5,228 nucleotides of DNA from an uncultured Bacteroides sp. GTDB lineage: Bacteria; Bacteroidota; Bacteroidia; Bacteroidales; Bacteroidaceae. Below the pieces are notes generated by a model. That model was not told the origin of the DNA, did not search any database, and worked only from the letters and a program-made list of their open reading frames with translations. Each line of letters opens with the position of its first letter. The first letter of the stretch is position 1. Shown piece by piece: positions 1 to 5,228 of this stretch. The position numbers were made by a program, and so were the translations under genes. The stretch lies in assembly GCA_900557355.1 (NCBI GenBank), contig USSR01000511.1, positions 1-5,228 of the forward strand. The letters run 5' to 3'.

Positions 1-603
1 TGAATAATCGCGCGCGTCTTCCAGCATGCCGATTTCATTTTCTATTTGTATCATGATGACTGTACCTTCATCTCTGTCGGCGGCAGCGATGTGTTTCAGC
101 CATTGGGTAAAGGCGCGTTGGTCGGCTTGCAGCACTTCATCGGAGAAAGCACTGGCTATTTCAAGGGGCTTGCCGCTTTCGGTATGCGCCCGAGGGTATT
201 TCTTGTCATTTTCCTTGAACCAAAGCGGCGCATAGCAACTCGTGGAATTTTTCCATGCACCGAACCATAAAAAGACAACTTTCAGATTGTACTTGCGTGC
301 TTGCTCCAAGACTTTATCGGTCAATGTGAAATCGAAATCTCCTTCTACGGGTTCCAGCAAATCCCAGTATGCAGGGACTAAAACAGTATTTAGTCCCATT
401 TTCTGCAGTTTGGGAAAGATGCGTTCAATGTCTTGCGTGTTTGCTGCCGATGAATTCCCCAGTTCTCCGCCAAGAATAAGATAGGGAGTATCATTAATGA
501 TAAGTTGGGTGGCATTCCCTCGTCTCTGCAAACAGCTTTTCTGGGCACGGCCATATCCGGCTATCAATAGATTTAATATTAAGAGTAAAAAGATTCTTTT
601 CAT
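1..603 (-). CDS. Secreted clan GH-A glycoside hydrolase, GH35/GH42-like (putative beta-galactosidase), N-terminal part
   Basis: This is a partial gene: 201 codons are visible from the ATG at 603 (minus strand) and the frame is open to the window edge, so the C-terminal part is missing. Residues 1-20 look like a Sec signal peptide (MKRIFLLL, hydrophobic core, then GRA before Q21), so the enzyme is predicted to act in the periplasm or at the cell surface. C24 does not sit in a convincing lipobox. The mature part reads as the first half of a TIM barrel: GGELGNSSA at 45-53, an early strand and helix (MGLNTVLVPAYWDLLEP, 69-85), EGDFDF at 87-92, LWFGAWKN at 112-119, then IQIENEIG at 185-192. In clan GH-A the Asn-Glu pair after strand 4 carries the acid/base, so E190 is the likely proton donor; the nucleophile would lie outside the window. 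The opening GGELGNSSA and the WFGAWKN segment resemble Bacteroidota proteins annotated as GH35 or DUF5597-containing beta-galactosidases. The enzyme class is fairly secure; the substrate is not determinable here. It is transcribed away from the adjacent HTCS regulator, which suggests shared control. Confidence 0.85.
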   Translation of the reverse strand, partial: MKRIFLLLILNLLIAGYGRAQKSCLQRRGNATQLIINDTPYLILGGELGNSSAANTQDIERIFPKLQKMGLNTVLVPAYWDLLEPVEGDFDFTLTDKVLEQARKYNLKVVFLWFGAWKNSTSCYAPLWFKENDKKYPRAHTESGKPLEIASAFSDEVLQADQRAFTQWLKHIAAADRDEGTVIMIQIENEIGMLEDARDYS

Positions 604-628
604 CAATCCACAGCATTAGTTATGAATG

Positions 629-636
629 CAAAGATA
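629..636 (-). promoter_or_regulatory. Candidate Bacteroides -7 element for the hydrolase gene
   Basis: Read on the minus strand the sequence is TATCTTTG, a perfect match to the Bacteroides -7 consensus TAnnTTTG. It ends 25 bp upstream of the hydrolase ATG, which would give a short leader of about 20 nt. No good TTTG -33 box is found 19-21 bp further upstream, where the sequence around 655-662 matches poorly. If this promoter is real it may be weak by itself and depend on an activator, which would suit a regulated catabolic gene. This is a consensus match only. Confidence 0.45.
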
Positions 637-698
637 GTGCTCTGTCCTTTAAAACAGGCTAAGGAATGTTGCACAAAACATTATATAGGTAACATGTG

Positions 699-737
699 CT
701 TTTGTGTATGTTACATAAACTTTTGTTTATCGTACAT
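699..737. repeat. Tandem 18-bp direct repeats, 21-bp period: candidate AraC-type operator
   Basis: Copy 1 (699-716) is CTTTTGTGTATGTTACAT and copy 2 (720-737) is CTTTTGTTTATCGTACAT, 15 of 18 positions identical, with start-to-start spacing of exactly 21 bp (two helical turns). An additional ACAT at 692-695 keeps the same 21-bp register with those at 713 and 734. Copy 2 ends immediately before the TTTG at 738-741, the -33 box of the best plus-strand promoter. AraC-family activators classically bind two direct half-sites of about 17 bp, 21 bp apart, with the proximal site touching the promoter. The arrangement therefore fits an operator for the AraC domain of the adjacent HTCS. The repeat is plain in the sequence; which protein binds it, and whether it controls the regulator, the hydrolase or both, is inference. 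Confidence 0.6.
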
Positions 738-770
738 TTTGGACTTGAAGTGTCTTTAAGAATACATTTG
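738..770 (+). promoter_or_regulatory. Candidate sigma-ABfr promoter P1 for the HTCS gene
   Basis: A TTTG -33 box at 738-741 and a perfect TAnnTTTG -7 box, TACATTTG, at 763-770 are separated by 21 bp, within the usual Bacteroides spacing. Transcription would start near 775-778, giving a leader of about 55 nt before the ATG at 833. The 21-bp-spaced direct repeats lie directly against the upstream edge of the -33 box, a position suited to activator contact with RNA polymerase. Confidence 0.6.
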
Positions 771-802
771 TTTCAATAAAATGAAGAAGTTTCTTACCTT
801 TG
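771..802 (+). promoter_or_regulatory. Second candidate promoter P2 for the HTCS gene
   Basis: A second perfect TAnnTTTG match, TACCTTTG, lies at 795-802. A one-mismatch -33 box, TTTC, lies 20 bp upstream at 771-774. The start would be near 807-810, with a leader of about 25 nt. It begins right where P1 ends, so the two would be tandem and could not easily be occupied together. The -7 box also covers the TTG at 800, which argues against using that TTG as a translation start if P2 is active. Confidence 0.4.
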
Positions 803-832
803 CTTAATCTTACCGTAATATCGAGTACTAAT

Positions 833-3800
833 ATGAAAACACTTGTCCGGTATATATGTGCTTGTTCCATGGCACTTGTAATGTTTGTACCATATTCTCT
901 TTTGATGGCTCAAACAAGGAATTTTTATTCTACAGAAAACGGGCTGTCCAGCAGTTTGATAAACCAGCTTTTCCAGGATAGCCGTGGATTTATATGGGTG
1001 GCTACAGAATATGGATTGAATCGTTTTGACGGGCTTAATTTTTCCAATTATCGACATGTACCCAATGATTCCGTTTCCTTGACGAGTGATTATGTACGTA
1101 CTCTTTTTGAAGATAGTCGTCAAAACTTGTTGATAGGTTGTATCAATGGTTTGATGGTGTACAACCGGGAAACGGATACTTTCCGGGAAATTCCTATGAT
1201 ACGTGCAGGCAAGCGGGTTACTCCACATGTCACGCACTTGCAAGAAGTCCGTAGCGGTGAAATATGGTTGAGCACCAGCGGGCAGGGCTTGTTTCGTCTG
1301 GACAGTCTGCTGAATCGGGCTGTATCTGTTGACGGTCTGTTTCAGCAGATAAATTGTACTTATCAATCTAAATTCTGCATTGATTCCCGTTCGGAAATCT
1401 GGATAGGAACGGAGGGAAATGGGCTGGCCCGTTATATTCCGAAGTCAAAGCAACTGCAGTTTTTCAAGTATCCCGCATTTGGCGATAACAATGTAACTTC
1501 CATTATAGAAGACCATTTGGGGAATATTTTCGTAGGTACACAAAAACAAGGAGTATCACGATATGATAATGAAACGGGAGAGATGGTATCTGTTTCTTAT
1601 AGTGGATATGATGGGCAGCTATCTGTATATTGCATGGCTATAGTGGACGGACAGCTTTGGGTAGGAACTGATGGACAAGGAGTGAAAATCTATAATCCCT
1701 TGAAAGATCAATTGGAAGATTATCGGATAAATTCTGCATCGGTGGATTTTTCGAAAGGGAAGGTGCATTCCATCATGGAAGACAGGGATGGCAATTTGTG
1801 GATTGGCCTGTTTCAGAAAGGTATTGTTCTGGTTCCAAAGCAAGAAAATCCATTCGAGTATTATGGTAGCAAGTCTATTTATTATAATCCTATCGGACAA
1901 GGATGTGTAATGTCTGTTTTCCAGGATAGTAACCGGCATCTGTGGATCAGTGCTGATAATGAGGGCCTTTATGAATTGGGGATAGATGGCAGGCGTTTAC
2001 GTCATTATCATCCTGACTATTCGGAGAATTCTGTGCCTAATGTTGTTATGTGTATATATGAAGATACGGACTATAATTTGTGGATAGGCTCTTATGGCCA
2101 AGGACTGGCTAAACTGGATAAAGCTACAGGGAAATGTGAGCATTTCCAACAGATAAACAACCCTATTGTGTATTCCATTGCTGAAGATAAGAAAAAGAAT
2201 CTGTTTTTTGGAGTATTTGGTTCCGGTTTTTATCAGTATAACCTGCAGTCTCGAAAACTGGAGCATTATGAATCCTCCAAAGATGAAAAAGGCGACTTGA
2301 AATGTGACGAATTGGTAAACGACTGGATAAACTATATTTTTTGCGACAGTGAAGGACTTGTTTGGTTAGGACATTATAAAGGAGTGAGTTGCTTTAATCC
2401 GGAAACGAAGAGCTTCTTGAACTATAAACAAACGAATACATTAATAACCGATTGCATAGGATATGCATTTGCCGAGGACCATGCTGGAAACATTTGGGCA
2501 GGAACTACAAATGGTCTTTATTGTTTCTCGAAGAAAACAGGCGAACTGAGACAATTCACAATTTGTAACGGATTGCCTAATAATGTGATTTGTGGCATTT
2601 GTGAAGATGAAGACGGGAATATCTGGGTCAGTACATATAAAGGCATCAGCAAATATGATGTAAAAAAGGATTTTTTCGTGAATTATTATTCCGGAGATGG
2701 CTTGCAGGGGAATGAGTTTACGCATGGTGCATACTATAAAGACGAGGATGGCAAAATTTATTTTGGTGGGATAAATGGCATAACCAGTTTTTCCCCTAGG
2801 AAGATAAATACTGATGCAAAAGAACTAAAGGTTTATATTACAGATTTTTATGTGTATAGCGATCCCGTGCATAAAAATACTCTTTCGGATGGAACTCCTA
2901 TTATTTTTTCTTCGGTACAGGATGCTAATATTTTTCAACTTTCATATCGTGACAATACATTCAGTATTGCTTTCTCAACTTTGCAATATAATAATCCTGA
3001 GCAGATAGCCTATCAGTATAAAATAGATGAGCTTAGCAACCAATGGGCTGTAACGGAACCTGGAGTGAATCGTGTTACATATAATAATTTGTTTCCCGGT
3101 AAATATACTTTCCGCGTACGTGCTCTTAATCATGGTAATTATTCAGAGGTGCGTACTATCAAAATATTGATTGCTTCGCCTTGGTATAAAACCTGGTGGG
3201 CGTATTGCATTTATATTGGACTGGCAGCATTGCTTGTGTGGGGAATTGTAAACAATGTGATGTCACGTGTGCGGTATCGTCGTGAAATAATGAAGCGTGA
3301 ACATGACGAGCAGTTGAATGAAGCAAAATTGCAGTTTTTTATAAATATATCCCATGAGATTCGTACTCCGATGACTTTAATCATCAATCCATTGGAAAAA
3401 CTGTTGGCAGGAGAAAACAAGGGGGAATTACATAAGACATATCTGATGATATACCGTAATGCCCAACGCATTCTTCGGTTGATTAATCAGCTGATGGATA
3501 TAAGGAAATTAGACAAAGGACAGATGTTCATGAAATTTCAGGAAACGGATATGATCGGCTTTATTATTGATGTGATGCAGCCGTTTGAATATATGGCACA
3601 TAAAAAGAATATAGACTTTGCTTTTATACATGATATGCCTCAGCTAAAAGCATGGATTGATTTGAATAATTTCGATAAAGTTTTGATGAATGTACTTTCC
3701 AACGCTTTTAAATATACTCCGGAAGGTGGGAAGATACAAGTCAGTCTTTCTATAGGCAGAGATGTCTCTTGCAAAGATGCATTGCAGAATTTTTTTGAAA

Positions 3801-4912
3801 TTGTGGTTACAGACAGTGGCATTGGCATTGATAAAGATAAAATAGAACGTATTTTTGAACGTTTCTATCAAATAGACAATGATGTGACAAAGTCGAATTT
3901 CGGAACCGGCATCGGTCTGCATTTGTCCCGCTTGCTGGTCCGGTTGCATCATGGAAATATTCATGCTGAAAATAGAGAGGATGCTTCAGGCAGTCGTTTC
4001 ATTATTCGCATGCCGTTGGGTTCCGGACATTTAAGAGCCGATGAAATGGTGGAGGCTGCATCTTTTGCCGTTTGCCCCCAAGTGCCGAACTCTAAAGAAG
4101 AGTATATGGACGATGTTGACGAGAAGCAAGCCGGCAAGCCTAAAACCCGTCAAAGGGTGTTGGTGGTCGAAGATGAAGAGGAAATCAGGACTTATCTGAA
4201 GCAGGAACTGTCTGATGAATATAAAGTGGCAATTTGCTGTAATGGTAAGGAGGCATATGATTACATTCTGAAAGAAATGCCCGACTTGGTAATCAGTGAT
4301 ATAATGATGCCTGAAATGGATGGTTTGGAATTGTGCCATAAACTGAAACAGAATACTAATATAAATCATATTCCTATTGTATTGCTGACTGCAAAATCAA
4401 GGGTAGAGGATACGTTGGAAGGAATGGATACAGGTGCCGATGCCTATATTGTGAAACCTTTCAATACGGAATATCTGAAGAGTACTATTGCCAATCTGAT
4501 AACGAATAGAAGATTGTTGCGCAATAAGTTTAGCGGAGCCCAGCAACAACAAGATAAAATAGAGAAAATTTCAATGAAATCGAATGATGAGATATTGATG
4601 GATAGGATTATGAAGGTGGTGAACAAACATTTGGATGATCCGGAACTCAATGTTGAAATGCTTGCTTCGGAGGTAGGGCTTAGTAGGGTACATGTACACC
4701 GCAAATTGAAGGAACTTACTAATCTGTCTACACGCGATTTTATAAAGAATATTCGTTTGTCGCAAGCAGCATCTTTGTTGGATCAGAATAAGAAAATGAC
4801 AATATCAGAAGTCGCTTATGCCGTGGGATATACTAATTTGTCGCATTTTTCTAACTCTTTCAGAGAAAAATATGGCATGTCTCCCAAGGAATATATGAAC
4901 AAGCCTCAGTAG
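833..4912 (+). CDS. Hybrid two-component system sensor/regulator (HTCS): double Reg_prop propeller, Y_Y_Y, HisKA, HATPase, receiver, AraC HTH
   Basis: This one-protein signalling system (1359 aa) senses a ligand in the periplasm and regulates transcription in the cytoplasm; in Bacteroides such proteins usually recognise glycan oligosaccharides and activate polysaccharide utilization genes. Residues 1-26 form a signal peptide (MKTLVRY, hydrophobic core, LLMA before Q27). Residues about 30-660 hold 14 Reg_prop blades, enough for two seven-bladed propellers. Their signature tetrads, in order, are WVAT, LIGC, WLST, WIGT, FVGT, WVGT, WIGL, WISA, WIGS, FFGV, WLGH, WAGT, WVST, YFGG. A Y_Y_Y domain follows (about 715-780) and one transmembrane helix (about 787-809). 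The kinase has its H-box at INISHEIRTP with H841, N-box N957, G1 DSGIG at 994-998 and G2 GTGIGL at 1024-1029. The receiver (about 1107-1220) has acidic E1113/D1114, phosphoacceptor D1156, T1186 and K1208. The AraC domain (about 1258-1357) has both helix-turn-helix units. All catalytic residues checked are present and the frame is intact. I chose ATG 833 because the signal peptide starts there; the frame also opens at TTG 800. Ligand and targets are not known. Confidence 0.95.
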   Translation: MKTLVRYICACSMALVMFVPYSLLMAQTRNFYSTENGLSSSLINQLFQDSRGFIWVATEYGLNRFDGLNFSNYRHVPNDSVSLTSDYVRTLFEDSRQNLLIGCINGLMVYNRETDTFREIPMIRAGKRVTPHVTHLQEVRSGEIWLSTSGQGLFRLDSLLNRAVSVDGLFQQINCTYQSKFCIDSRSEIWIGTEGNGLARYIPKSKQLQFFKYPAFGDNNVTSIIEDHLGNIFVGTQKQGVSRYDNETGEMVSVSYSGYDGQLSVYCMAIVDGQLWVGTDGQGVKIYNPLKDQLEDYRINSASVDFSKGKVHSIMEDRDGNLWIGLFQKGIVLVPKQENPFEYYGSKSIYYNPIGQGCVMSVFQDSNRHLWISADNEGLYELGIDGRRLRHYHPDYSENSVPNVVMCIYEDTDYNLWIGSYGQGLAKLDKATGKCEHFQQINNPIVYSIAEDKKKNLFFGVFGSGFYQYNLQSRKLEHYESSKDEKGDLKCDELVNDWINYIFCDSEGLVWLGHYKGVSCFNPETKSFLNYKQTNTLITDCIGYAFAEDHAGNIWAGTTNGLYCFSKKTGELRQFTICNGLPNNVICGICEDEDGNIWVSTYKGISKYDVKKDFFVNYYSGDGLQGNEFTHGAYYKDEDGKIYFGGINGITSFSPRKINTDAKELKVYITDFYVYSDPVHKNTLSDGTPIIFSSVQDANIFQLSYRDNTFSIAFSTLQYNNPEQIAYQYKIDELSNQWAVTEPGVNRVTYNNLFPGKYTFRVRALNHGNYSEVRTIKILIASPWYKTWWAYCIYIGLAALLVWGIVNNVMSRVRYRREIMKREHDEQLNEAKLQFFINISHEIRTPMTLIINPLEKLLAGENKGELHKTYLMIYRNAQRILRLINQLMDIRKLDKGQMFMKFQETDMIGFIIDVMQPFEYMAHKKNIDFAFIHDMPQLKAWIDLNNFDKVLMNVLSNAFKYTPEGGKIQVSLSIGRDVSCKDALQNFFEIVVTDSGIGIDKDKIERIFERFYQIDNDVTKSNFGTGIGLHLSRLLVRLHHGNIHAENREDASGSRFIIRMPLGSGHLRADEMVEAASFAVCPQVPNSKEEYMDDVDEKQAGKPKTRQRVLVVEDEEEIRTYLKQELSDEYKVAICCNGKEAYDYILKEMPDLVISDIMMPEMDGLELCHKLKQNTNINHIPIVLLTAKSRVEDTLEGMDTGADAYIVKPFNTEYLKSTIANLITNRRLLRNKFSGAQQQQDKIEKISMKSNDEILMDRIMKVVNKHLDDPELNVEMLASEVGLSRVHVHRKLKELTNLSTRDFIKNIRLSQAASLLDQNKKMTISEVAYAVGYTNLSHFSNSFREKYGMSPKEYMNKPQ

Positions 4913-5024
4913 ATAAGAATTATTTCTCCCTTTTTTCTTTTCATTCCTTCATTTATATTCATATATATGTTTGGATTCTACTTGTAAGAGGTAAGTAAAT
5001 GGGGCTTTTAAATTGTAATAAACA
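4913..5024. other. 3' intergenic stretch after the HTCS gene
   Basis: This AT-rich spacer lies between the HTCS stop and the shared terminator. It holds a pyrimidine-rich tract on the plus strand at about 4924-4950 and a small ATATAT palindrome near 4960-4969. I see no open reading frame, tRNA or GC-rich hairpin preceding the pyrimidine tract, so it does not look like a classical intrinsic terminator. The HTCS transcript probably reads on to the hairpin at 5025-5058. Confidence 0.5.
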
Positions 5025-5058
5025 TTAAGGGGTTGCCCAAAAATGGACAACCCCTTAA
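5025..5058 (-). terminator. Intrinsic hairpin terminator of secDF, possibly shared by the convergent HTCS gene
   Basis: TTAAGGGGTTG at 5025-5035 pairs perfectly with CAACCCCTTAA at 5048-5058, an 11-bp stem. Two further G-C pairs are possible (5037-5046 and 5038-5045) past one C/A mismatch, closing an A-rich loop. It lies 23 bp beyond the secDF stop. On the minus strand the stem is followed by an interrupted T-rich stretch (TGTTTATTACAATTT), so it best suits termination of secDF. On the plus strand the downstream bases are A-rich rather than T-rich, so termination of the HTCS message, which ends 112 bp upstream, would be weaker. Confidence 0.8.
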
Positions 5059-5081
5059 AGTAATTATAAAGGAAAGCTTCT

Positions 5082-5228
5082 TTATTTTGAGGCTTCACCA
5101 AGCTCACTGCTCTTCTTGTTTTTCATCAACAGATATGCGATAGGAGATGCTACGAACAAAGAAGACAATGTTCCGAATACAACACCCAGAATCATGGCGA
5201 ATGCGAAGCTGCGGATGGAATCACCGCC
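5082..5228 (-). CDS. secDF: Protein translocase SecDF (SecF-type C-terminus), C-terminal 48 residues
   Basis: Only the last 48 codons and the TAA stop (5082-5084) are in the window; the gene enters from the right edge. The visible residues start GGDSIRSFAFAMILGVVFG and continue through LSSLFVASPIAYLLM to a short charged tail, KNKKSSELGEASK. This is the final membrane helix pair region of the SecD/SecF RND-like family, in which a GTxSSxFxASP-type segment precedes the C-terminus of SecF. In Bacteroidota SecD and SecF are normally fused into one protein, which is why I name it SecDF; the fusion itself lies outside the window. SecDF sits in the inner membrane and uses the proton gradient to help pull Sec substrates across. 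It converges on the HTCS gene and is probably an unrelated housekeeping neighbour. Confidence 0.85.
   Translation of the reverse strand, partial: GGDSIRSFAFAMILGVVFGTLSSLFVASPIAYLLMKNKKSSELGEASK

Noticed and set aside
26..484. Three overlapping plus-strand open frames of 69-80 codons
   Set aside because: They are antisense to the hydrolase frame, which has a signal peptide and an IENE catalytic motif. None shows a domain or a plausible promoter.
532..543. Lipoprotein signal around C24 of the hydrolase
   Set aside because: The residues before the cysteine (AQKS) do not fit a lipobox, and the GRA/Q junction suits ordinary signal peptidase I cleavage better.
800..832. TTG at 800 as the HTCS start
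   Set aside because: It sits inside a TAnnTTTG box and would put 11 extra residues before a normal signal peptide that begins at ATG 833.
794..1366. A 190-codon minus-strand open frame opposite the start of the HTCS gene
   Set aside because: It lies antisense to clearly coding sequence with signal peptide and Reg_prop motifs, has no recognisable domain, and its composition looks like a reverse-complement shadow. The other minus-strand frames inside 1619-4765 were left out for the same reason.
4924..4950. Pyrimidine-rich tract as the HTCS intrinsic terminator
   Set aside because: No GC-rich stem precedes it, so there is no hairpin to support intrinsic termination.
1..5228. CRISPR array, tRNA or rRNA gene, insertion sequence or phage element
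   Set aside because: No regularly spaced long repeats, cloverleaf-like segments, transposase motifs or terminal inverted repeats were seen. The window is filled by three ordinary genes and two short intergenic regions.

Overview
The window looks like a chromosomal piece of a gut-type Bacteroidales genome, probably Bacteroides or a close relative. Three things point there: a single-polypeptide hybrid two-component system (HTCS) with a double Reg_prop propeller sensor and a C-terminal AraC DNA-binding domain; Bacteroides-type promoter elements (TAnnTTTG) in the intergenic region, with no clear Shine-Dalgarno sequences; and the tail of what appears to be a Bacteroidota-type SecDF protein. I cannot name the species from sequence alone.

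Layout. Positions 1-603 (minus strand) hold the N-terminal 201 residues of a secreted clan GH-A glycoside hydrolase, best read as a GH35/GH42-like beta-galactosidase-type enzyme; it runs off the left edge. Positions 604-832 are a 229-bp divergent intergenic region. It carries one minus-strand and two plus-strand promoter candidates, and a pair of 18-bp direct repeats (15/18 identical) set exactly 21 bp apart, the second abutting the -33 box of the stronger plus-strand promoter. Positions 833-4912 (plus strand) hold an intact 1359-aa HTCS sensor/regulator. Positions 4913-5081 are the convergent intergenic region, with a pyrimidine-rich stretch and a strong hairpin serving as terminator. Positions 5082-5228 (minus strand) are the last 48 residues of SecDF.

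How it fits together (inference). The HTCS probably senses a glycan fragment in the periplasm, relays phosphate within one polypeptide, and uses its AraC domain to switch on nearby carbohydrate-use genes. The divergently transcribed hydrolase is the obvious candidate target. SecDF is a housekeeping export factor and probably marks the right border of the carbohydrate locus. No susC/susD pair lies in the window, though one may lie to the left. The families are all known; the most interesting item is the AraC-like tandem operator candidate between the hydrolase and the regulator.
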